Shown: positions 1 to 6,405, numbered from the stretch's first letter. The stretch is 13,773 nt of DNA from Bacteroidales bacterium (GCA_017632695.1 JAGBQS010000264.1:1-13773); one strand, 5' to 3'. Program-made: numbers and translations. Notes: generated by a model not told the origin, from the sequence alone.

Positions 1-43
1 AGTTCACCGGGCCAACCATTGAAAGCTGAAAGGCTTTCCATAG
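1..43 (+). other. Probable 23S-5S rRNA spacer
   Basis: This is the short stretch before the 5S rRNA gene, presumably the 23S-5S spacer of an rRNA operon transcribed left to right. It holds a small hairpin, GAAAGC at 21-26 pairing with GCTTTC at 33-38, which could be part of the rRNA processing region. I do not recognise a 23S 3' end here, so the 23S gene must lie to the left of the window. This assignment rests on position only. Confidence 0.5.
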
Positions 44-154
44 TAAGGCCGTTATAGCGCAAGGGCTCCACCTCTTACCATTCCGAACAGAGAAGTTAAA
101 CCTTGCTACGCCGATGGTACTGCCAACGCGGGAGAGTAGGAAGCGGCCACCTTA
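44..154 (+). rRNA. 5S ribosomal RNA
   Basis: This is the 5S rRNA of the large ribosomal subunit. The highly conserved segment CCATTCCGAACAGAGAAGTT lies at 78-97, followed by GCCGATGGTACTGC at 110-123 and GGGAGAGTAGG at 130-140, all hallmarks of bacterial 5S and close to the Bacteroidota version. The terminal helix can be formed by the 5' TAAGG and CCG (44-51) against CGG and CCTTA (144-154); the exact ends are uncertain by a few bases. The length, about 111 nt, is normal. It is the last gene of an rRNA operon and is followed immediately by an intrinsic terminator. A 14-nt copy of its 3' tail recurs at 218-231. Confidence 0.95.
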
Positions 155-155
155 C

Positions 156-187
156 AAAAGGGAACTCCGATGGGGTTCCTTTTTTTG
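156..187 (+). terminator. Intrinsic terminator of the rRNA operon (first)
   Basis: A GC-rich hairpin begins just after the 5S rRNA: GGGAACTCC (160-168) pairs with GGGGTTCCT (172-180) around a three-base loop GAT, with two or three G-T pairs. It runs directly into seven Ts at 180-186. The upstream A-run at 156-159 lengthens the stem with the Ts. Confidence 0.9.
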
Positions 188-232
188 TGGACGCTTTCAA
201 CGAAATAATGACGGTGGGCGGCCACCTTACAG

Positions 233-266
233 GAGGAGTTCTGGATTCAGGACTCCTCTTTTTTTG
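233..266 (+). terminator. Second intrinsic terminator after 5S
   Basis: An eleven-pair stem, GAGGAGTTCTG (233-243) against CAGGACTCCTC (248-258) with loop GATT, is followed by seven Ts (259-265). It is thermodynamically stronger in appearance than the first terminator and would act as a fail-safe for the rRNA operon. It lies within the second copy of the ~76-bp duplication. Confidence 0.88.
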
Positions 267-318
267 CCGCTTCCAACATTGCTCAGATGTTGGGCGGCTT
301 TCGCTGATTCGCCGGTAA

Positions 319-605
319 GCAGGTCCGAATCATTTGACCTCGCGCTGACAGTGTCGGTGGCAGGTCAAAAGGTTGGGACCTGCTAAAAGTTTTGTCGATG
401 GAAGGTAAAATGATTGGATCCTGCCAAAATTTTAGTCGATGGCAACTAAAATGAATTTTAGCTCGTTTCGCCTGAAGCGAAAGCAACCATAAAATTTTAT
501 AGTACATTTCGCCTTTTTCGAAAGCTACCATAAAGGATTATAGTTGCTTCCGAAAAGTTCAGAAGCTACTAAAAAATTTTATAGTACATTTCGCACTTTT
601 CGAAA
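319..605 (+). repeat. Diverged 41-bp tandem array, seven units
   Basis: Seven consecutive units of exactly 41 bp can be laid out with no gaps: 319-359, 360-400, 401-441, 442-482, 483-523, 524-564, 565-605. Unit starts drift gradually: GCAGGT, GCAGGT, GAAGGT, GCAACT, GCAACC, GCTACC, GCTACT. Unit ends are GTCGGTG, GTCGATG, GTCGATG in the first three and a GAAA- or AGAA-type end in the last four. By hand count, units 2 and 3 share 32 of 41 bases and units 5 and 7 share 36 of 41; the weakest neighbours share about 18. Most units can form a hairpin in the first half (for example GCAGGTC 360-366 with GACCTGC 377-383; CATAAAA with TTTTATAG near 488-502) and another in the second half (TTTCGC 466-471 with GCGAAA 477-482; TTTCG with CGAAA at 507-523 and 589-605). 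A partial unit may continue at 606-646, and CGCTGA at 302-307 sits 41 bp before its match at 343-348. No gene is seen between 155 and 799; 606-718 is AT-rich and otherwise featureless to me. The period is not a multiple of three, which argues against coding. Confidence 0.8.
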
Positions 606-718
606 TCAACTAAAAAGTCTATTTGTTATTTTGTGTTCTTCTTTTCGCTTTAAATTGGCATGCAGAACGTTAAAATTCTTTCAAATGTATAGAGTTTTCT
701 TAACAAATGCCAATAAAA

Positions 719-750
719 TTTGGTTATCTCAAAAAAAAGCGCTATATTTG
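719..750 (+). promoter_or_regulatory. Bacteroidota-type promoter of bamD
   Basis: A -33 box TTTG (719-722) and a -7 box TATATTTG (743-750, matching TAnnTTTG) are separated by 20 bases, the spacing known for the primary sigma factor of Bacteroides. Transcription would begin around 755-760, about 40 bases before the chosen bamD start. This rules out the in-frame ATG at 707, which lies upstream of the promoter. Confidence 0.8.
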
Positions 751-799
751 CGCCGTTATTTTGGCCGTAATGGTCAGAATTCATCAAATCAAAGAAATA

Positions 800-1618
800 A
801 TGCAGTTGAATAAGATACTACTTGGATTGTTGCTTCTTTGGCCTTTGTTCACTGGTTGCAGTGAGTACAGTAAGGTCTTAAAGAACGCAGATGTCGACGA
901 AAAGTACGAATATGCCAAGATGTACTATGAGCAGGGGAAATATACAAAATCTTCTACTCTTTTAACCGATGTTGTTCCTATTTACAGGGGAACAGAGAAG
1001 GCAGAGGAGGCTTTGTACCTGTTGGCTATGAGTTACTTTAACCTGCACGATTATGTTTCTTCAAGTGAGTATTTCCTGCGCTATGTGAACAATTATCCGA
1101 GGGGTGCCAAGGTACAGGAGTGCCGGTTTAATCTGGCTTATGGAGATTATAAAGACTCTCCTGATGCCAGATTGGATCAGACAGTGACAAAAAAGGCAAT
1201 CAAGGAATTGGACAGTTTCATTGATCTGTATCCCCGTACGCAGTTGGCCGACAGTGCCACGGTTATGCGTATTGAATTGAGTGACCGTCTTTGCTATAAA
1301 GAGTACCTGAGTGCTAAACTTTATCTGGATCTGGGTACTTATATGGGCAACAATTATGAGTCGGCAGTTATTACTGCACGAAATGCCCAGGACGATTATC
1401 CTTTTTCAAAATATCGCGAGGACCTTGGATTCCTGATCTTTAAGGCAAGGTACGAAGCTGCGGTTAACAGTATTGCCGAAAAAGAGGAAGAACGATATCG
1501 TCAGGCTTTCGATGAGTATTTTACCTTCATCAATGAGTTCCCGGAAACTGTTTATCTGAAGGAAACCCGCAAGATGTATGATAAGATACAGAAGAAGATG
1601 GCCGAATATGGAGAATAG
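800..1618 (+). CDS. bamD: Outer membrane protein assembly factor BamD (lipoprotein)
   Basis: This is the TPR lipoprotein of the BAM complex, which works with BamA on the periplasmic face of the outer membrane to fold beta-barrel proteins. The 272-residue product starts MQLNKILLGL, has a hydrophobic core to residue 18 and a lipobox LFTGC with the lipidated Cys at residue 20. The mature part is helical with TPR-like repeats (about 33-66, 70-103, 133-160 and further C-terminal helices), including YLLAMSYFNLHDY and FIDLYPRTQLADSA, typical of the YfiO/BamD family. The length is slightly above the E. coli protein (245). The start at 800 was chosen because the signal peptide begins there and a promoter lies at 719-750; in-frame ATGs at 707 and 770 would put extra residues before a normal lipoprotein signal. 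It is the first gene of a unit with rpoZ and the DUF4293 gene, 57 bp before rpoZ. Its base composition is more AT-rich than genes further right. Confidence 0.9.
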   Translation: MQLNKILLGLLLLWPLFTGCSEYSKVLKNADVDEKYEYAKMYYEQGKYTKSSTLLTDVVPIYRGTEKAEEALYLLAMSYFNLHDYVSSSEYFLRYVNNYPRGAKVQECRFNLAYGDYKDSPDARLDQTVTKKAIKELDSFIDLYPRTQLADSATVMRIELSDRLCYKEYLSAKLYLDLGTYMGNNYESAVITARNAQDDYPFSKYREDLGFLIFKARYEAAVNSIAEKEEERYRQAFDEYFTFINEFPETVYLKETRKMYDKIQKKMAEYGE

Positions 1619-1675
1619 CCGTTTACAGGCTTAGTTAAACCAGTTGGAAATTAAAATATTAATACGAATACAATT

Positions 1676-2032
1676 ATGGATTACAAGAAAACAAATGCTC
1701 CGGGTAATACGATTACACAGGATGTGATCAGTCTTGCTGAAGATACGGGCAACATCTATGAAACAGTCGAGATTATTGCCCTTCGTGCAAATCAGATCTC
1801 TTCAGAGATGAAGCATGATCTGGACAAGAAACTGCAGGAATTTGCTACTTCCAACGATAATCTTGATGAGGTGGTAGAGAACCGCGAGCAGATTGAGATC
1901 AGCCGTTATTACGAGAAGTTGCCGAAACCGACCCTGATTGCAACACAGGAGTATCGCGAAGGTAATGTATATTGGCGTCTGAACCAGCCACAGCAGGCTG
2001 AACAGGACAACCAGCCTCAGATGAGCTTCTAA
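1676..2032 (+). CDS. rpoZ: DNA-directed RNA polymerase omega subunit (Rpb6-like)
   Basis: The 118-residue product matches the Bacteroidota form of the omega subunit, which is annotated as an Rpb6/omega family protein and helps assemble and stabilise the beta' subunit of RNA polymerase. The N-terminus MDYKKTNAP is characteristic. The core helix NIYETVEIIALRANQIS (26-42) contains the A-x-R-A-x-Q-I signature of omega/Rpb6, and REQIEISRYYEKLPKPTLIA (70-89) is the strongly conserved C-terminal part seen in this phylum. The tail after residue 100 is Gln-rich and probably disordered. It lies between bamD and the DUF4293 gene, only 4 bp before the latter, so cotranscription is likely. No separate promoter is obvious in the 57-bp gap after bamD. 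The omega assignment is family-based; the protein is more divergent than proteobacterial RpoZ. Confidence 0.85.
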   Translation: MDYKKTNAPGNTITQDVISLAEDTGNIYETVEIIALRANQISSEMKHDLDKKLQEFATSNDNLDEVVENREQIEISRYYEKLPKPTLIATQEYREGNVYWRLNQPQQAEQDNQPQMSF

Positions 2033-2036
2033 AGTC

Positions 2037-2546
2037 ATGCTCCAACGCATACAGACCGTTTATATGTTAGCCAGCGTCATAGCCATTCTTATGATGCTGA
2101 TTTCTCCGTTAGGGACCGTTGCGTCTGCGGATGCATTCTTCGATGTATCGGCGTTGGGCGTTACCAGCGTTACGGACGGAGTTGTGCTCGATGAAATGCG
2201 CTACGGATTGCTGGTTTTGCTTTTGGTGATGTTCTTATTGCCATTGGTGTGCATTTTCCTGTACAGGAAACGCAAGCTGCAGACGAGAATCCTGGTTTAT
2301 ACCGCTATTCTGGATGTCTTGTTTTATGCGTATTTCTTTCTGTTCGAGGTTCAGGCAACCAAGGATCTGGCATCGAAGGCATTGGAATTGTCGGGCTATG
2401 TTTCAGAGGTTTCGTTCGATGCCTCGTTTGTGCTGTATGCGATGCCTGCAGTAAGTTTCTTTGCTTGCCTGATGGCATGGCGCGGAGTGATGTACGATAT
2501 TGCGCTGCTGGCATCGGCAGACAGGCTGAGACCATCCAGAAAGTAA
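2037..2546 (+). CDS. DUF4293 family membrane protein
   Basis: This is a small inner-membrane protein of unknown function restricted, as far as I know, to Bacteroidota. The 169 residues contain four predicted membrane segments at about 8-26, 57-76, 85-103 and 128-147, with a loop of about 30 residues between the first two. The N-terminus MLQRIQTVYML and the C-terminal RGVMYDIALLASADRLRPS resemble the conserved ends of the DUF4293 family, the latter matching a common SADRLR motif. The ATG at 2037 starts 4 bp after the rpoZ stop, implying translational coupling, and the gene is last in the bamD-rpoZ unit. A terminator follows 27 bp downstream. The conserved neighbourhood suggests a housekeeping envelope role, but nothing in the sequence states a function. 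Confidence 0.8.
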   Translation: MLQRIQTVYMLASVIAILMMLISPLGTVASADAFFDVSALGVTSVTDGVVLDEMRYGLLVLLLVMFLLPLVCIFLYRKRKLQTRILVYTAILDVLFYAYFFLFEVQATKDLASKALELSGYVSEVSFDASFVLYAMPAVSFFACLMAWRGVMYDIALLASADRLRPSRK

Positions 2547-2572
2547 GGTGATTTTCTTTACTGAAGATATGA

Positions 2573-2603
2573 AAAAAGACGACTCGGAAGGAGCCGTCTT
2601 TTT
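2573..2603. terminator. Bidirectional intrinsic terminator
   Basis: AAAAAGACG (2573-2581) pairs with CGTCTTTTT (2595-2603), and CTC (2583-2585) pairs with GAG (2591-2593) after one A/C mismatch, with a five-base loop. There are Ts on the right of the plus strand and, because of the A-run at 2572-2577, also on the minus strand. It can therefore end the bamD-rpoZ-DUF4293 transcript and the convergent DUF2851 transcript. Confidence 0.85.
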
Positions 2604-2620
2604 GTTTATTTCCCGTTATT

Positions 2621-3826
2621 TTATTCCTTGTTTCTGACGAACCAGCATCCGAATCGGCAGTTCATGCACTTGTGCGGTTCGCAATATTCCCGATACAGTT
2701 GCAGCAGGGCCTGTGAGTCGAACGCATTCCTTATGGGTACGCCTGCCTTCAGCCAATAATCCATATAACGGTTCGATTCGGCAGGAAGCTGCACAAGCAA
2801 ATCGAAGGCGCGTTCGCAGATTTCGTCATCGGCCTGCCAAAGTCCGTATGCCCGGATGATAGGGATGGCTGCGTTGATGATCAGTGAGTTTGCGGTTTGT
2901 ACTCCGATGAATTTAGGGATGATAAAGATTTTCTGGAGGGAAAGAATATCTTTGGCCTCCAGGATCTCGTTGTGCAGATCCTGATGGGTGCAAATCAGCA
3001 GCATCAGTGCATGCAGCCGATTTTCGGGCGACGCTAAAGGTCGCAGGCTGGAGCGTTTCCAGACGGAGGGATGCATAGGTGTCAGTTGGAATTTGGCCCG
3101 TAAGAAATCGTATTCCTGTTGCAGACGGGACAGTTCGGGAGGAATGATGCCCGCCTGTCCCCAAAGGAGAGCCTTCACCTGCAATGGCTGGTCAAGATGT
3201 TTTTGGATAAAACTGTAGGGAAGCGATCGGGCCAACCGTTCGAAGGCATCGCTGTTAACCCCCGTTCCCAAACTACGGCACAGGATAACGTACAGAGCCT
3301 CTTGCCACGATTCTTTCCGATCTTCAATCAGATCGCGAACCCGATGAACCTTTGCCTCCAGGCGATCGGCAGCCAGTCTGTCCTCCCAGGCAGTAACTTC
3401 GATGGAAGGAATTTCGGGAATACGCTGAGCGCAGCGTATGGCCGAAAACGAATAAGGCTGACTGGCAGTCAGCGTCTGATACCGTTGCATTACTTCCTGG
3501 GGAATACGCATCAGAACGGTCTGGATCGGTTCCGATGAGCCTGGACGCAGAATGACGGCATCGGCGGTCAGAACCACATGAAGAATCACATTGTCGTAAG
3601 CACGGTCCTTGTGGTGATTGTGCTTGAACCAGTCGCTGGCCTTTACGTGCATCTCCACCGTTCCGGCCCAGACCATGTTTCCGATTTTGACTTTGGCGTT
3701 GAAGAAATCCGGTCCGGCATCCAGATTCCTGACCCCCGGATTGATGATTTCAATCGGAGTTTCATCGAGTGTTACGATCGAAGAGAACAGGCGTTGCTGC
3801 CATACGTAGTACATCAATTCTTCCAT
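2621..3826 (-). CDS. DUF2851 family protein
   Basis: The product is a 401-residue cytosolic protein of unknown function, of a family common in Bacteroidota. Recognisable family motifs are the start MEELMYYVWQQRLF, GVRNLDAGPDFFNAKV (31-46), GTVEMHVKASDWFKH (55-69), HHKDRAYDNVILHVV (71-85), LGTGVNSDAFERLARSLP (186-203) and WKRSSLRPLASPENRL (256-271). Acidic and His residues cluster in the N-terminal third (D40, E58, H60, K62, H69, H71, H72, D74, H83). The extreme C-terminus has four cysteines, C382-x4-C387-x2-C390-x3-C394, suggesting a metal or Fe-S site. The start at 3826 is an ATG fitting the family N-terminus; the longer reading frame begins with a TTG at 3886 that falls inside the likely -7 box. 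No signal peptide or membrane segment is seen. It stands alone on the minus strand and shares a terminator with the opposite unit. Confidence 0.85.
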   Translation of the reverse strand: MEELMYYVWQQRLFSSIVTLDETPIEIINPGVRNLDAGPDFFNAKVKIGNMVWAGTVEMHVKASDWFKHNHHKDRAYDNVILHVVLTADAVILRPGSSEPIQTVLMRIPQEVMQRYQTLTASQPYSFSAIRCAQRIPEIPSIEVTAWEDRLAADRLEAKVHRVRDLIEDRKESWQEALYVILCRSLGTGVNSDAFERLARSLPYSFIQKHLDQPLQVKALLWGQAGIIPPELSRLQQEYDFLRAKFQLTPMHPSVWKRSSLRPLASPENRLHALMLLICTHQDLHNEILEAKDILSLQKIFIIPKFIGVQTANSLIINAAIPIIRAYGLWQADDEICERAFDLLVQLPAESNRYMDYWLKAGVPIRNAFDSQALLQLYREYCEPHKCMNCRFGCWFVRNKE

Positions 3827-3883
3827 AACGGTTACAGAATGGTTGTTCAGACTTGAATGAAGAATAATTAAAGAAATCCAATG

Positions 3884-3891
3884 CAAAATTA
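3884..3891 (-). promoter_or_regulatory. Possible -7 box for the DUF2851 gene
   Basis: Read on the minus strand, this is TAATTTTG, which fits the Bacteroidota -7 consensus TAnnTTTG. It would give a leader of about 50 bases before the ATG at 3826. A good -33 box is not visible at the normal distance; a TTG lies only 11 bases upstream, within a GTTGCAAC palindrome (3899-3906). The call rests on the -7 box and position only. Confidence 0.45.
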
Positions 3892-3986
3892 TATAAAAGT
3901 TGCAACATAGAAGAAGAAAAGACTCAAAAAGATGCTATTTTTCTTTAATTTTTAGCCTTTTCGGAGCAAATTTGAAAAAAAAAATG

Positions 3987-3994
3987 TATCTTTG
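3987..3994 (+). promoter_or_regulatory. Likely -7 box of the dapB promoter
   Basis: TATCTTTG matches the Bacteroidota -7 consensus TAnnTTTG. Transcription would start near 4000, about 60 bases before dapB. A TTTG at 3971-3974 is only 12 bases upstream, too close for a standard -33 box, and the region at the expected distance (about 3963-3967) is not a good match, so the -33 element is weak or activator-assisted. A ten-A run lies between TTTG and the -7 box. Confidence 0.6.
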
Positions 3995-4002
3995 CGAGGT
4001 AA

Positions 4003-4020
4003 AATGCCCCTAAAGGCATT
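4003..4020 (+). other. Hairpin near the 5' end of the dapB leader
   Basis: AATGCC (4003-4008) pairs with GGCATT (4015-4020) around the loop CCTAAA. If transcription starts near 4000, the hairpin sits at the very 5' end of the mRNA, where it could protect the message from decay. It is not followed by Ts, so it is not a terminator, and it is too small to be a lysine riboswitch. Confidence 0.45.
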
Positions 4021-4062
4021 GTGCAAAGTGGAATTGAAACAAACGTCAAAACGTAAAACAAC

Positions 4063-4851
4063 ATGAAGATAGCCTTGATCGGGTATGGCAAAATGGGTCA
4101 TATCATCGAAGAGATAGCCATCAGTCGCGGACACGAAGTAGTATGTGCCATCGATGTGGATAATCAGCAGGATTTTGAGAGTCCCGCGTTCAAGTCTGCC
4201 GATGTCGCCATCGAGTTTACGACTCCCAAAACAGCCTTAGGCAATGTTGCCAGATGTTTGGCTGCAGGAGTGCCTGTTGTAGTGGGCAGTACCGGCTGGT
4301 ACGATAAGCTGCCGCAGGTAAAGGCCGATGTTGAGAAAGCCGGCGGAAGTCTGTTCTGGGCATCCAACTTTTCAATCGGCGTCAACGTGTTTGTTGCCAT
4401 GCAGAAATATGTTGCCCGCATCATGAATCAGTATCCTCAGTACGATGTGACACTTCAGGAAACCCATCATATCCACAAACTCGATTCACCTTCAGGAACC
4501 GCTATCACCATAGCCGAAGCCATTACGGACAATCTGGACCGGAAACAGGACTGGAAAGAAACCGCCTGCATCTGGCAGCATGAAGACGAGAGCGTCGATG
4601 TGGCCCGCAATGCCGATGCCGGAACCTCGTTCCAGTCGCATAATGCCGAAGAACTTGAGGTTGTGGCATTCCGTCGCGGAGAAGTTCCCGGCATTCATAC
4701 GGTAGTGTACGACAGTGAAGTGGACACCATCACGATGACCCATTCAGCCAAGTCCCGCCGTGGTTTTGCCCTGGGTGCCGTTGTGGCAGCCGAGTGGATG
4801 GGAGACGGCAAGAAAGGCGTGTACACGATGACCGATCTGATGAAGTTCTGA
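4063..4851 (+). CDS. dapB: 4-hydroxy-tetrahydrodipicolinate reductase
   Basis: DapB reduces the product of DapA to tetrahydrodipicolinate with NAD(P)H, in the cytosolic pathway to diaminopimelate and lysine, so it feeds peptidoglycan synthesis. The 262-residue protein has the Rossmann nucleotide-binding loop GYGKMG (7-12), the EFTTPKTAL segment (51-59), GSTGW (75-79) and the catalytic/substrate signature ETHHIHKLDSPSGTA (133-147). H135 and K139 correspond to the catalytic His159 and Lys163 of E. coli DapB, and S144-G145-T146 bind substrate. The length is normal for the family (about 240-275). The ATG at 4063 begins the first beta strand directly. It is the first plus-strand gene after the divergent intergenic region, with its own -7 box at 3987-3994, and lies 69 bp before lepB. 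Confidence 0.97.
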   Translation: MKIALIGYGKMGHIIEEIAISRGHEVVCAIDVDNQQDFESPAFKSADVAIEFTTPKTALGNVARCLAAGVPVVVGSTGWYDKLPQVKADVEKAGGSLFWASNFSIGVNVFVAMQKYVARIMNQYPQYDVTLQETHHIHKLDSPSGTAITIAEAITDNLDRKQDWKETACIWQHEDESVDVARNADAGTSFQSHNAEELEVVAFRRGEVPGIHTVVYDSEVDTITMTHSAKSRRGFALGAVVAAEWMGDGKKGVYTMTDLMKF

Positions 4852-4920
4852 CCGTCAGGCTTTAATCCATCAATCATTTTTTGATTACAATCATTCATTG
4901 ATTTCGAATACAAACCGATT

Positions 4921-6405
4921 ATGTCCGAAAAAGATACAAATAATTCCGGTATCAAGCGTGGCCCGGGTCGCAAAATGACTTGGGGAGATAAGATTAAGTG
5001 TGCGCTGCTTGTGGTGGGCGTCCTGCTGTTTTGTGTCTGGATGCTTTCCGGATGGCCTTTAGTGCTGCTTCCATTCATTGTCGATGCCTATTGGACACAC
5101 TATATTCCCTGGGACTGGTGGCGAAGCATTAAGAACGGTTTCCTTCGTCAGGTAATGAGCTGGGTCGATGCCATCGTGTTCGCCATTGTGGCTGTCTGGG
5201 TTTTGCAGAACTTCTTCTTCCAGAATTTCCAGATACCTACCACATCGCTTGAGAAGAGCATGCTGGCGGGCGATTATCTGCTGGTGAGCAAATATCATTA
5301 CGGTCCGCGTGTTCCGATGACTCCGCTATCGTTGCCGGTATTCCAGCATACCATTTCGTTCTTCGGTCACGATTTAGGCAAGAGTTATCTGGAGCACCCG
5401 CAGGTTGCTTACGACCGTATGCCGGGTCTGAGGCAGGTCAAGCGCAACGATATTGTCGTTTTCAACTATCCGATGGGCGACAGCATCATGGAGAAGTTCC
5501 CCACGCAGGATTACTATCAGGCCAAAGAGCAGCTGATGGGGGTACAGGGAATGACAGAAGCGCAGTTTGAGCGTAACGTAGGACGTGTTTTCTGCCGTCC
5601 TGTAGACCGTCGTGAGAATTACGTAAAGCGTTGCATCGGATTGCCTGGCGAGACCCTGCAGATCGTTGACCGTCAGGTGTTCATCGATGGAAAGCCATTG
5701 GATAATCCCGTTGAGATGCAGCAGCTGTATCTGGTTTATACCAGCAGTCCGGTATCGGTCATCACCACAACATTCTGGAAGAATCTGGGCGTTTATACCA
5801 AAGGCGGACCCAACGTCAATCCGGATGTTTACGAGATTACGGGCAACGAGCTGTCCTATGTGGCACAGGTGCTCGGCTTCGAGCCGGACAGCGTGAGCGG
5901 CAAGTTCAACCACCTTTATCAGGTGAACCTCACGGCAGCCAAGGCTGAAAAGGTAGCGCAGAAGAAGGAGGTTTCGTGGATTATCACGATGCCGGGCGAA
6001 CTGGAGGGCTATTACGGCATCTTCCCGCACAGTCCGCTGTTCAGCTGGAAGGCCAGCAACTTCGGTCCGCTGTGGATTCCGAAGAAGGGTGCTCAGATTA
6101 CGCTTTCGCCTGAAAACGAGGCCCTTTACGGCCGATGCATCCGTGTTTACGAAGGCAATACCCTGACTTCCGATGCGGAAGGCAACTATTATGTGAACGG
6201 CGAGAAGACATCGACCTATCAGTTCCGGATGGATTACTATTGGATGATGGGCGATAACCGCGACAACAGTGCCGATTCCCGGTTCTGGGGCTTTGTGCCC
6301 GAAGATCACATTGTAGGTACACCATTGTTCATCTGGATTTCGATAGATCCGGAATCCGGAGACTGGCGATGGGACCGTCTCTTCAAGGGAGTGCTGAACA
6401 TCTAA
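4921..6405 (+). CDS. lepB: Signal peptidase I, long-insert form
   Basis: This membrane serine protease cleaves signal peptides from exported proteins on the outer face of the inner membrane. The N-terminal half has two hydrophobic segments (about 27-53 and 83-98). The catalytic Ser is S109 in IPTTSLEKSM, preceded by QNFFFQNFQIP; the general-base Lys is K236 in YVKRCIGLPGETL (234-246), and the conserved box MGDNRDNSADSRFWGFVP lies at 443-460. Here the residue after the catalytic Ser is Leu where Met is usual. At 494 residues it is much longer than E. coli LepB (324): there are extra residues between S109 and K236 and a large stretch of about 150-180 residues between the VDRQVFIDGK strand and the GDN box, containing GPLWIPKKG (382-390). 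Long inserts are common in Bacteroidota signal peptidases. It is 11 bp before wbqC, hence probably cotranscribed. Confidence 0.95.
   Translation: MSEKDTNNSGIKRGPGRKMTWGDKIKCALLVVGVLLFCVWMLSGWPLVLLPFIVDAYWTHYIPWDWWRSIKNGFLRQVMSWVDAIVFAIVAVWVLQNFFFQNFQIPTTSLEKSMLAGDYLLVSKYHYGPRVPMTPLSLPVFQHTISFFGHDLGKSYLEHPQVAYDRMPGLRQVKRNDIVVFNYPMGDSIMEKFPTQDYYQAKEQLMGVQGMTEAQFERNVGRVFCRPVDRRENYVKRCIGLPGETLQIVDRQVFIDGKPLDNPVEMQQLYLVYTSSPVSVITTTFWKNLGVYTKGGPNVNPDVYEITGNELSYVAQVLGFEPDSVSGKFNHLYQVNLTAAKAEKVAQKKEVSWIITMPGELEGYYGIFPHSPLFSWKASNFGPLWIPKKGAQITLSPENEALYGRCIRVYEGNTLTSDAEGNYYVNGEKTSTYQFRMDYYWMMGDNRDNSADSRFWGFVPEDHIVGTPLFIWISIDPESGDWRWDRLFKGVLNI

Larger units (their letters stand above)
141..297 (+). repeat. 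Tandem ~76-bp duplication of 5S tail plus terminator
   Basis: Two diverged copies lie head to tail, with a fragment of a third. The 14-nt 5S tail GCGGCCACCTTACA at 143-156 is repeated exactly at 218-231. Each tail is followed by a hairpin with a seven-T run (T at 180-186 and 259-265), then by CGCTTTCAAC (192-201) or CGCTTCCAAC (268-277), then by GGTGGGCGG (213-221) or GTTGGGCGG (289-297), which starts the next unit. Corresponding blocks are 75-79 bp apart. The terminator stems differ in sequence although both fold well. The likely origin is tandem duplication of the 3' end of a 5S gene with its terminator, followed by divergence. Confidence 0.75.

Noticed and set aside
103..386. Small open frames overlapping the 5S rRNA and terminators
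   Set aside because: They run through a structural RNA gene and two terminator hairpins and have no plausible protein features.
319..605. Possible CRISPR array
   Set aside because: The 41-bp units are contiguous and diverge along their whole length; there are no identical repeats separated by unique spacers, and no cas genes are nearby.
3826..3886. Upstream TTG start for the DUF2851 gene
   Set aside because: The TTG at 3886-3884 falls inside the likely -7 box, and the added residues do not belong to the family N-terminus.
4001..4062. Lysine riboswitch before dapB
   Set aside because: The leader is only about 60 bases with a single six-pair hairpin, far too short for the lysine aptamer.
4872..4886. 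Hairpin AATCA/TGATT between dapB and lepB as a terminator
   Set aside because: The stem is only five AT-rich pairs and is not followed by a T-run.
5374..6309. 311-codon open frame on the minus strand
   Set aside because: It is antisense to lepB, whose motifs are intact, and shows no family features.
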